A DNA stretch of 64,000 bases, from assembly GCA_016795295.1 (NCBI GenBank), contig JAEUHP010000008.1, positions 1 through 64,000 on the forward strand, in the 5' to 3' direction. Within the stretch, counting starts at the first letter, position 1. Each line of letters starts with the position of its first letter. Shown one piece after another: positions 1 to 9,850 of the stretch. The notes beneath the pieces are model-generated. The model was given only the letters and a program-made list of their open reading frames with translations, did not search any database and was not told the DNA's origin. The DNA comes from Planctomycetota bacterium. GTDB lineage: Bacteria; Planctomycetota; UBA1135; UBA2386. Both the position numbers and the translations under genes were made by a program.

Positions 1-178
1 CACTTTGACCACCCAGTGGTTCGACCTGATCCAGCCGGCGACCAGCAACGCCCTGCGCTGGTCTGTCGGCAGCAGCGCGCCGACCCTGGACTTGGCGCAT
101 CTCGATGGTGTGCCTGGGGATGCGGCTGGCAACCTGACCGTTCACCTGGCCCCGGTCTACCGCTTCGAAGTGCGCTGA
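1..178 (+). CDS. C-terminal end of an unknown protein (5' end outside window)
   Basis: The second forward frame is open from the window edge to a TGA at 176-178 and gives about 58 residues. The tail ends LAPVYRFEVR and alternates polar and hydrophobic residues (for example LTVHLAPVYRF) as in a beta-strand domain. No catalytic motif is visible and the family is not recognised. It looks like the last strand of a beta-sandwich of the kind common in large planctomycete surface proteins, but that is a guess. The overlapping longer frame starting at 16 has the arginine-rich composition of an off-frame reading in high-GC DNA, so I prefer this frame. Confidence 0.5.
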   Translation, partial: TLTTQWFDLIQPATSNALRWSVGSSAPTLDLAHLDGVPGDAAGNLTVHLAPVYRFEVR

Positions 179-296
179 GCGCCGCGGACCTGCGGTTTGG
201 CGAGCGGGCGCCAGGCTCAGGCTGGCTGGCTGCCCCGCCGGGGCGTTGCCGCCGTCACCTGCGCAAGGCCCCGCGGCTGTCTGGTGTGGTCGGACT

Positions 297-416
297 TTCG
301 GTCCTACCGATGTCTCAAAGATGTGCCACTTCCGGGAATCGGTGAAATTCCGGTGAGGAATCGAGCCACTCGCGACGCCTTGGGCGTAGGGAACGGCATC
401 CCCCAGGAGGTCTCCG
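297..416 (+). promoter_or_regulatory. candidate structured leader with cobalamin-riboswitch-like segments
   Basis: The stretch GGGAATCGGTGAAATTCCGG (334-353), followed at 361-374 by a GCCACT segment, resembles the conserved core of cobalamin riboswitches (GGGAA, GGTGnAAntCC, then GCnACTGT). At 402-415 the segment CCAGGAGGTCTCCG resembles the 3' B12 box (GCCAGGAGACCTGCC) but differs in its last half. Two small hairpins lie between: 375-379 with 383-387, and 389-392 with 399-402. The AGGAGG of the box-like segment is also the ribosome binding site of the 35-residue ORF that follows, so ligand-dependent folding could mask it. The match is by eye and partial; the 5' half of the expected fold is not convincing. 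Confidence 0.35.
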
Positions 417-524
417 ATGGCTGTAGCTGCGTGGATCGTGTGCTGGTGCTCTGGTTCCCTGCTGGTCGCCCCGCTGGTTGGCCGGGCGATGCGTTCGGTG
501 CGGCCCGACGAATTGGGTGGTTAG
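417..524 (+). CDS. small hydrophobic ORF, 35 residues
   Basis: ATG at 417 follows AGGAGG (405-410) with a 6-nt spacer, the best ribosome binding site in the first 4 kb. The peptide starts MAVAAWIVCWCSGSLLVAPL and ends RSVRPDELGG, so about 22 hydrophobic residues are followed by a basic tail and an acidic end. This fits a single membrane helix. It contains two cysteines (CWC). It is not CbtB: it lacks the histidine-rich end expected of that cobalt transporter subunit. It could be a real small membrane protein or a leader peptide read under control of the upstream structure. No family is recognised. Confidence 0.45.
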   Translation: MAVAAWIVCWCSGSLLVAPLVGRAMRSVRPDELGG

Positions 525-3861
<3,337 letters not shown>

Positions 3862-3868
3862 GTTCCGC

Positions 3869-3896
3869 CGCGCGCGGGGGCGGGAGGGCGCGCGCG
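3869..3896 (+). terminator. GC-rich hairpin after guaA
   Basis: Seven CG/GC pairs (3869-3875 with 3888-3894, extendable by slippage to 3896) enclose a purine-rich loop 8 bases after the guaA stop. There is no T tract, so intrinsic termination would be weak; it may instead stabilise the 3' end or mark the boundary to the chemotaxis leader. Confidence 0.3.
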
Positions 3897-3912
3897 TCGT
3901 GATGGTCGCTGC

Positions 3913-4026
3913 GGCAGAGCGGTGGTTTCCCCTCAGTGCGTAGGGGAAAGACGCTAGCAAGTTCTGCCATGCGGTCGCCGAGAAAGAGGCCACGACCGCA
4001 GTAGGAAACGCGGTCGCCGAGGAGCC
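3913..4026 (+). ncRNA. structured leader of the chemotaxis operon (possible riboswitch)
   Basis: Outer helix GGCAGA (3913-3918) pairs with TCTGCC (3963-3968). Inside it, TTTCCCCT (3926-3933) pairs with AGGGGAAA (3942-3949), leaving an asymmetric internal loop of GCGGTGG against GACGCTAGCAAGT. Downstream, CGACCGC (3993-3999) can pair either with GCGGTCG at 3971-3977 or with a second identical GCGGTCG at 4010-4016. The second copy touches the cheW ribosome site GAGGAG (4019-4024), so the two pairings are mutually exclusive and differ near the start codon. Parts (GACGC plus AGC, GGTCGCCGAG) loosely recall the GEMM c-di-GMP-I class, often found before chemotaxis genes, but the match is incomplete. 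Confidence 0.45.
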
Positions 4027-4620
4027 ATGACCGCAACCGCTTCGCCGCCGATCTCGGCGGCACCCGATGTCGAAACCACGGCCGCGCCCAGTGCCAAGGC
4101 CCCGGTCGTTCCAGCCTCCGCGCGCCTGCCCGGTGGCCTGCTGCCCAACAAGGACGGCAAGACTTTCCAGGTGGTCAGTTTCCGCATCGGCGACGAAGAA
4201 TACGGCGTCGACATCATGGCGGTGCAGGAGATCATCCTGGTCGGCGTGATCACGCAAGTGCCAGAGGTGCCCGAGCACGTGCTCGGCGTCATCAATCTGC
4301 GCGGCAACGTGATCCCGATCATGAACCTGCGCCGGCGCTTCGGCATGCCCGACCAGCCGGTCGGTGAAACGACGCGCATCGTGGTGATGAACCTCGGCGG
4401 GCGCACCGTGGGAGCCGTCGTCGACGGGGTCGACGAAGTGCTGCGGCTCTCGACCGAGGAGATCTCGGCGACGCCTGCTTCGCTCGGCGGCGCGGGCAAG
4501 GACTACGTACTCGGATTGGCACGCCGCAAGGAGCGGCTGCTGATCCTGCTGGACATGGCGCGCCTGCTGGGTGGCAGCGACGCCGGAATCACGACCAACC
4601 ACACAGGGACCGAAGGGTGA
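4027..4620 (+). CDS. cheW: chemotaxis scaffold protein CheW
   Basis: Couples receptors to the CheA kinase in cytoplasmic arrays. After about 45 Ala/Pro-rich residues, the CheW fold starts with [20 protein letters not shown] and continues with the conserved [20 protein letters not shown] and [11 protein letters not shown] segments. At 197 residues it is slightly longer than usual because of the N-terminal tail. GAGGAG lies just before ATG 4027. It is the first gene of a tight cheW-mcp-cheA-cheD-cheB operon, behind a structured leader. Confidence 0.93.
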   Translation: MTATASPPISAAPDVETTAAPSAKAPVVPASARLPGGLLPNKDGKTFQVVSFRIGDEEYGVDIMAVQEIILVGVITQVPEVPEHVLGVINLRGNVIPIMNLRRRFGMPDQPVGETTRIVVMNLGGRTVGAVVDGVDEVLRLSTEEISATPASLGGAGKDYVLGLARRKERLLILLDMARLLGGSDAGITTNHTGTEG

Positions 4621-4624
4621 TGGA

Positions 4625-6379
4625 ATGACGACCACGACCACGAAGCGCAAGGCTGCGAGCCAGCGGACGACCAAGCCGGCAGGACAGGGTGCCGAAGCGG
4701 TGAAACTCCTGGAGGCGGTGCGGCGGCAGTTCGCCGTCATCGAATTCGACCTGGACGGCACGGTGCTGGACGCCAACGAAGCGTTCCTGCAGGCCATGGG
4801 CTACGGCCGTGACGAGCTGCTCGGCAAGCACCATCGTCTGTTCGTCGACCCGCAGTACGCCGAGTCGCCGGCGTACCGCGAGTTCTGGGCCAAGCTGAAC
4901 CGCGGGGAGTCGGACAGTGGCGACTACCAGCGCTTCGGCAAGGGCGGGCGTCCGGTCTGGATCAACGCCACCTACTTCCCGATCACCGACGCGGCCGGCA
5001 ACCCCACCAAGGTGGTCAAGCTCGCCACCGACATCACCAACCAGCGCCAGGCGCAGGTTGCGGCGAAGCGCGCGTCGGACGCAACCGATGCAGTGGCGAC
5101 CAACGTGATGATCTGCGACGCGCAGTTCCGGGTCGTCTACAGCAACAAGAAAGCGCATGAGACCCTGCGCAAGCTCGAGCCGGTGCTGCTGGAGAAGTTC
5201 GGCGTGCGCGCCGAGCAGATCCAGGGCATGAGCATCGATCGCTTCCACCGCGATCCGAGCCACCAGCAGCGTCTGCTGCCGAGTCTGCGTGGGCGCACGC
5301 ACACTGCCGAGTTCCCGCTCGGCAACGAAGTGATCTCGCTTTCGGCCGCAGGGCTGTTCGACGCGCAGGGCAACTTCACCGGCGCCGTGGTCAACTGGGA
5401 AGTGGTCACGGCGCAGAAGCAGCTCAACGCCGAGATCGAACGCAAGGCCAAGGCCGAGGCCGCCGCGGCTGCCGAGTTGCGGGCCAAGGTCAACAGCCTC
5501 CTGCAGGTGGTCGAGAAGGCCGCCAAGGGGGATCTCACCGCCAGCCACGACGTCAGCGGCCAGGATCCGGTCGGCCAGCTCGGGGAGGGGTTGCGGCGCA
5601 TGATCGCGGACCTGCGCAACATCATCGTGCAGATCAAGGAGGGTGCCGAGCAGTTCAGCCAGAGTGCCGGCACGATCAGCAATGCGTCGAGCAACCTCTC
5701 CGAGGCTTCCCAGACCAACGCCGCGACCGTCGAACAGATGACGGCGTCGGTCGACCAGCTCACCGAGAGCATCCGCCTGATCGCCAGCAACGCGTCCGAA
5801 GCCAATTCGATCGCCACCGAGACCAGCACCAAGGCGGCGGCGGGTGGCCAGGCGGTCGATCGCTCGATCGCGGCGATGAAGGACATCAACCGTTCCAGCG
5901 AGCGCATCAGCGAGATCATCCAGGTGATCAGCGAGATCGCGAGCCAGACCAACCTGCTGGCGCTCAACGCCGCGATCGAAGCGGCGCGCGCCGGCGAGCA
6001 CGGCCTCGGCTTCGCGGTGGTCGCCGACGAGGTGCGCAAGCTCGCCGAGCGCAGCAGCGAAGCGGCCAAGCAGATCACTGGCTTGATCCGCGAATCGACG
6101 CAGCGGGTGGTCGAGGGCACGCGCCTGTCCGAGGACACCGGCCAAGCACTGAAGCAGATCATCGAAGGCGTGCAGAGCACCGCGCAATCGATCGCCCAGA
6201 TCGCGACGGCCACCGACGAGCAGTCGGCGACGGCCACCGAAGTGGCGCGGGCGATCCAGAACGTGGCCAAGCTCACCGAAGGCAACTCGAACAACGCCAC
6301 CAACATGGCGGCGTCGGCCGAGGAGCTGTCGGCGCAGGCCGTGGCGCTGAAGGAGCTGGTGCGGCGCTTCCAGATCTGA
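4625..6379 (+). CDS. soluble methyl-accepting chemotaxis protein with two PAS domains
   Basis: A receptor of 584 residues without a membrane segment. PAS domain 1 covers roughly 30-145 ([20 protein letters not shown]) and PAS domain 2 roughly 150-265; a HAMP-like coiled region ([14 protein letters not shown]) leads into the signalling hairpin whose tip is [18 protein letters not shown] near residue 440, followed by [13 protein letters not shown]. It should sense an intracellular cue (redox, ligand or energy state) and control the CheA encoded next. The C-terminus, VRRFQI, has no CheR/CheB-binding pentapeptide. Start: ATG 4625 lies 4 nt past cheW; an in-frame ATG at 4571 inside cheW is less likely. 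Confidence 0.92.
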   Translation: MTTTTTKRKAASQRTTKPAGQGAEAVKLLEAVRRQFAVIEFDLDGTVLDANEAFLQAMGYGRDELLGKHHRLFVDPQYAESPAYREFWAKLNRGESDSGDYQRFGKGGRPVWINATYFPITDAAGNPTKVVKLATDITNQRQAQVAAKRASDATDAVATNVMICDAQFRVVYSNKKAHETLRKLEPVLLEKFGVRAEQIQGMSIDRFHRDPSHQQRLLPSLRGRTHTAEFPLGNEVISLSAAGLFDAQGNFTGAVVNWEVVTAQKQLNAEIERKAKAEAAAAAELRAKVNSLLQVVEKAAKGDLTASHDVSGQDPVGQLGEGLRRMIADLRNIIVQIKEGAEQFSQSAGTISNASSNLSEASQTNAATVEQMTASVDQLTESIRLIASNASEANSIATETSTKAAAGGQAVDRSIAAMKDINRSSERISEIIQVISEIASQTNLLALNAAIEAARAGEHGLGFAVVADEVRKLAERSSEAAKQITGLIRESTQRVVEGTRLSEDTGQALKQIIEGVQSTAQSIAQIATATDEQSATATEVARAIQNVAKLTEGNSNNATNMAASAEELSAQAVALKELVRRFQI

Positions 6380-6399
6380 GTCCTGCTGGAGGAGGGAAG

Positions 6400-6431
6400 C
6401 CACCCGAGAGCCGTACGCGGCGCTCGGGTGG
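6400..6431 (+). promoter_or_regulatory. strong hairpin between the receptor gene and cheA
   Basis: CCACCCGAG (6400-6408) pairs perfectly with CTCGGGTGG (6423-6431); beyond an A-G mismatch, GCCG (6410-6413) pairs with CGGC (6418-6421) around a TACG loop, giving 13 pairs in all. It is the only gap of more than 5 bases inside the operon. No T tract follows, so partial attenuation or an RNA processing site that sets the receptor-to-kinase ratio is more likely than full termination. Confidence 0.5.
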
Positions 6432-6470
6432 GGCGATCGGCTTCGGTCGTCGGGCGATGGGGATGCAACC

Positions 6471-8363
6471 ATGACGGCGCAACAAGGCAACGCAGATCTG
6501 ATCGCCGACTACCTCGGCGAGGCCCACGACTACCTGGAGCAGCTCAGTCGAGTGCTGCTGCAACTGGCCGAAGCCGATGGCAACTGGCCGCAGGAGCGCG
6601 TCGTGGAACTGTTCCGCAGCGCGCACTCGCTGAAAGGCTTGTCGGCCTGCTTCGGCTTCGAGAAGACCAACCAGGTCACCCACGAGCTGGAGAACCTGTT
6701 GGTGCTGGTGCGGGACGGCAAGGTGCAGCCGCATCCCGGTCTGGTGAAGGCGATGTTCGCGGCGATCGACATGGTCTCGCACCTGACCGCGGAGATCGCC
6801 TCCGGGGGGCACGAGCATGCCGAGACCGGGGTGTTGCTGGATGCCCTGAAGGGGGCTGCAGCTGCCAAGGCGGCGCCGGTGGCAGGTCTGCGGACCAGCG
6901 GGGGAGAGCCAGCCCGTGCAACCAGCACGCCAGCGAACGGCAACGCCGAGGCCAACGAGACGGTGCGCGTGCGCATGGACCGCCTCGACCGCATGGTCAA
7001 TCTGACCGGCGAACTGGTGATCACCCGCTCGCGGCTGCACCTGGTGACCCGCCAGATGCGGCCGCTGCAGCGGGCCGGCGAACTGTTCGCGGCCGCGGCC
7101 GAACTGCAGCACGGTCTGCAGGCGCTCGAGTGCTTTGCCGCGGTCGCCGGCGCCCATGGCCCGGCCCTGCTGCGTCTGCAGGAGCAACTCACGACCCACG
7201 CCCAGCTCTTGCACGGTGGCCTCGGCGACCTGCAAGGCATCGGCCGGGTGTTGCGCGAACTCGACGAGACCACCTACGACCTCGACGGGGCCGTGGGCGG
7301 CATCCACGAGGCGGTGTTGCAGTTGCGCATGGTGCCGCTCGACAGCGTGTTCCGCCGCCTGCAGCGCGTGGTGCGCGACACCGCCGAAGTGGTTGGCAAA
7401 TCGGTGGCCTTGGAGATCTCCGGGGGGGACACCCAGATCGACAAACGCGTCGCCGACGAACTGATCAACCCGTTGGTGCACATCCTGCGCAACGCGGTCG
7501 ACCACGGCATCGAGGCTCCGGCCGACCGGACTGCCGCCGGCAAACCGGCGCAAGGCACGGTGCGGGTCAGCGCCTTCCAGCGCGGCAGTTCGGTGGTCAT
7601 CGAGGTCCACGACGACGGCCGCGGCATCGACCCGCAGCGTCTGCTCGCCAAAGCCGTCGAGAAGGGCATCCTGACCGCAGACGAGGCCGCGGCGACGTCG
7701 CCTGCCGCGGCGCAACGGCTGATCTTCGCGCCTGGGTTCTCGACGGCGGCGGCGGTCACCGAAGTGTCCGGCCGTGGCATGGGCATGGACATCGTGCTGG
7801 CCACGATCAAGGCCCTGCGCGGCAGCCTCGACCTCGAATCCCACGTCGGCAGCGGCTCGCGCTTCACCATCCAGCTGCCGCCGAGCATGTCGATCCTGTC
7901 GAGCCTCTTGATCGAGGTGCGCGGCACCATGTTCGCCCTGCCTTTGACCGAAGTGCGCGAAATCGTCGAACTGCCGCGGTTGCGCCAGCACGTGGTCCAG
8001 GGGCGGCCGACGATCGTGGTGCGCGACCAGCCGATGCCGCTGGTGCGCCTGCCGGCGACCTACCGCTTCCCGGGCGAGGGCCTGGCCGGTCCCGAGGTCG
8101 AACCGCAGCACGCGGTGTTGTTCGGTTCGGGCGAGATGCTGTTGGCGCTCGCCGTCGACCGACTGCTCGGCAAGGAAGACTTGGTGCTGAAGCCCCTGTG
8201 CAGCGAACTGCAGCGGGTGCCGGGGCTCGCCGGCATGGCGATCCGCGGCGACGGCCGGGTCACCTTGATCCTCGATCCGGTCGGCTACGCCGAGCACGCG
8301 CTCGGCCGACGTCGGGTGCGCCCCAAGGTGGAGGAGCCCGAGCCATGTCCGACCGCAACGTGA
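6471..8363 (+). CDS. cheA: chemotaxis histidine kinase CheA
   Basis: Autophosphorylates on a histidine and passes phosphate to response regulators. The 630-residue protein has an Hpt domain at the start with the phosphorylated His52 in FRSAHSLKGLSACFGF, a spacer, the dimerisation helices (RMDRLDRMVNLTGELVITRS), a GHKL ATPase with N box LRNAVDHGIE near 340, DDGRGID and GRGMGMDIV, and a C-terminal CheW-like domain from about 490 that docks CheW. No receiver domain is fused. The 3' end overlaps cheD by 19 nt. No cheY is present in the window, so its main phosphate acceptor must be encoded elsewhere. Confidence 0.95.
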   Translation: MTAQQGNADLIADYLGEAHDYLEQLSRVLLQLAEADGNWPQERVVELFRSAHSLKGLSACFGFEKTNQVTHELENLLVLVRDGKVQPHPGLVKAMFAAIDMVSHLTAEIASGGHEHAETGVLLDALKGAAAAKAAPVAGLRTSGGEPARATSTPANGNAEANETVRVRMDRLDRMVNLTGELVITRSRLHLVTRQMRPLQRAGELFAAAAELQHGLQALECFAAVAGAHGPALLRLQEQLTTHAQLLHGGLGDLQGIGRVLRELDETTYDLDGAVGGIHEAVLQLRMVPLDSVFRRLQRVVRDTAEVVGKSVALEISGGDTQIDKRVADELINPLVHILRNAVDHGIEAPADRTAAGKPAQGTVRVSAFQRGSSVVIEVHDDGRGIDPQRLLAKAVEKGILTADEAAATSPAAAQRLIFAPGFSTAAAVTEVSGRGMGMDIVLATIKALRGSLDLESHVGSGSRFTIQLPPSMSILSSLLIEVRGTMFALPLTEVREIVELPRLRQHVVQGRPTIVVRDQPMPLVRLPATYRFPGEGLAGPEVEPQHAVLFGSGEMLLALAVDRLLGKEDLVLKPLCSELQRVPGLAGMAIRGDGRVTLILDPVGYAEHALGRRRVRPKVEEPEPCPTAT

Positions 8364-8857
8364 TCCAGGTGCCGATCGGTGGCATCGCCACGGCGCGCAA
8401 CCCGGGAGTGCTGACCACGCTGCTGGGCTCGTGCGTCGGACTCGTGCTGCAGGATCTGCGCAACCAGGTGGCGGCGCTGGCCCATGTGGTGCGGCCGAAC
8501 GGCAAGGGGGCGGGCATGGGGCCGGGCTACTTCGCCGACCAGGCGGCGGCGAACGCGCGGGATCTCCTGCTGCAGGCCGGGGCCGACCCGCGGCACCTGT
8601 TGGCCAGGTTGGCCGGCGGTGGGCGCATGGTGCGCACCGGCGTCGACATCGGCGCACGCAACGCTGCGGCGCTGAAGGAAGAGTGTTACCGCCTCGGCAT
8701 GACCTTCGGTGGCCACGTCGACGGTCCCGTCGACGGCGGATGCTTCCTGGTGGTCGAAACCGCGACCGGCAAAGTGTCGGTGCGACCGTTGGTGGCTGGT
8801 GGCGCCGACGACGGCGCGTGGCGGCAGTTGCGTCAGGACTTGGAGGGCCCGAAGTGA
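8345..8857 (+). CDS. cheD: chemoreceptor glutamine deamidase CheD
   Basis: Deamidates specific receptor glutamines to methylatable glutamates and, in some species, interacts with CheC. The 170-residue protein shows the CheD core: TLLGSCVGL with nucleophile Cys30, LAHVV with His47, then a GPGYFAD segment and ARLAGGGRMV. ATG 8345 lies inside the cheA end, and the stop overlaps the cheB GTG, so translation is coupled on both sides. No cheC is visible nearby. Confidence 0.93.
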   Translation: MSDRNVIQVPIGGIATARNPGVLTTLLGSCVGLVLQDLRNQVAALAHVVRPNGKGAGMGPGYFADQAAANARDLLLQAGADPRHLLARLAGGGRMVRTGVDIGARNAAALKEECYRLGMTFGGHVDGPVDGGCFLVVETATGKVSVRPLVAGGADDGAWRQLRQDLEGPK

Positions 8858-9843
8858 CCGGCTCTGTGCGCCCTTGGGTCGCCATCGTCGACGAAGACCC
8901 GGACAACCATGCGGCCCTGGCCGAGTGGTTGCGCGCCGCCGGTTACGAGCCGGTCGCCCACCCGACGGCCCAGGCCGTGGCGGCCGTGGTGGTGCGCTGG
9001 CCGTCGCTGCCGCCGCTGCCGCAGGGCACGTCCAGCCCGCCGGTGGTGCTGCTCGCCCCGCCCGACGTGGCGTTGCCGTCGTCGGCGGCCGCCGCCATCG
9101 CCGAAGTGGTGGTGGCTCCGGACCAGCAGGACGTGCGCAGCTTGCTGCAGTGGTCCAAGCAGTTGCACTCCGCATTGCGCCAACTCACCGCGCCGCCGCC
9201 GATCGCTTGCCAGGTGCCCTGGTCGTGCCGCACGGGGCCGGTGGGGCGCGACGCCCCCAGCTTGGTCGCGGTCGGCGTGTCCACCGGGGGGCCGATCGCG
9301 CTGCGCGAACTGTTCCGGGCCCTGCGCGGTGCGGAGTTGCCGCCCTTGGCGTTGGTGCAGCACATTCCCAAGCCCTTCCTCGCCCCGCTGGTCGAGCGAT
9401 TGGCCCACGAAGGCGAGCGTCCGGTGGTGGTCGCGGACCACGGCCAGCCGCTGGTGCCGGGCACTGCCTACCTGGCACCCGGGGATCGCCACCTGCGCAT
9501 CTGCCACGACGCCGGGCGTCTCGAGACCCAGCTCGACGACGGGCCGCCGCGGCGCGGCCATCGGCCGGCCGTCGAAGTGCTGTTCGAGAGCTGTGCCGGG
9601 CTGCCGCGGCCGGGCATCGCGGTGCTGCTGACCGGCATGGGGCAGGACGGGGCGGCGGCCATGCTGGCCTTGCGCACGGCTGGCTGGCGGACGATCGGCC
9701 AGGACGAAGCGAGTTGCGCCATCTACGGCATGCCCAAGGCGGCCCGGCAACTCGGCGCCGTCGAATGCGAGCTGCCGTTGGCCGAGGTGGGACCGTGGCT
9801 GGTGCGGGCCTGCCGTCGTGCCGGGCGTCCGGTCGGCGCGTAG
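8854..9843 (+). CDS. cheB: chemotaxis methylesterase CheB with a degenerate receiver domain
   Basis: Removes receptor methyl esters. The esterase domain (about 135-329) keeps the triad: Ser143 in VGVSTGGP, His170 in LVQHIPKPF and Asp265 in LTGMGQDGA. The N-terminal receiver-like domain retains the early acidic residues (IVDEDPDN), but the strand that should end in the phosphorylated Asp reads PPVVLLAPPDVALP, with Ala68 in its place. CheA therefore probably cannot activate it by phosphorylation; it may be constitutive or controlled by binding. The GTG start overlaps the cheD stop (GTGA). Length is 329 residues, within family range. Confidence 0.92.
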   Translation: MTGSVRPWVAIVDEDPDNHAALAEWLRAAGYEPVAHPTAQAVAAVVVRWPSLPPLPQGTSSPPVVLLAPPDVALPSSAAAAIAEVVVAPDQQDVRSLLQWSKQLHSALRQLTAPPPIACQVPWSCRTGPVGRDAPSLVAVGVSTGGPIALRELFRALRGAELPPLALVQHIPKPFLAPLVERLAHEGERPVVVADHGQPLVPGTAYLAPGDRHLRICHDAGRLETQLDDGPPRRGHRPAVEVLFESCAGLPRPGIAVLLTGMGQDGAAAMLALRTAGWRTIGQDEASCAIYGMPKAARQLGAVECELPLAEVGPWLVRACRRAGRPVGA

Positions 9844-9850
9844 GGGGCGC

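Noticed and set aside
16-345. Forward ORF of 109 codons at the window start
   Set aside because: Arg/Pro/Gly-rich off-frame reading; the second frame gives a more protein-like end and stops at 178.
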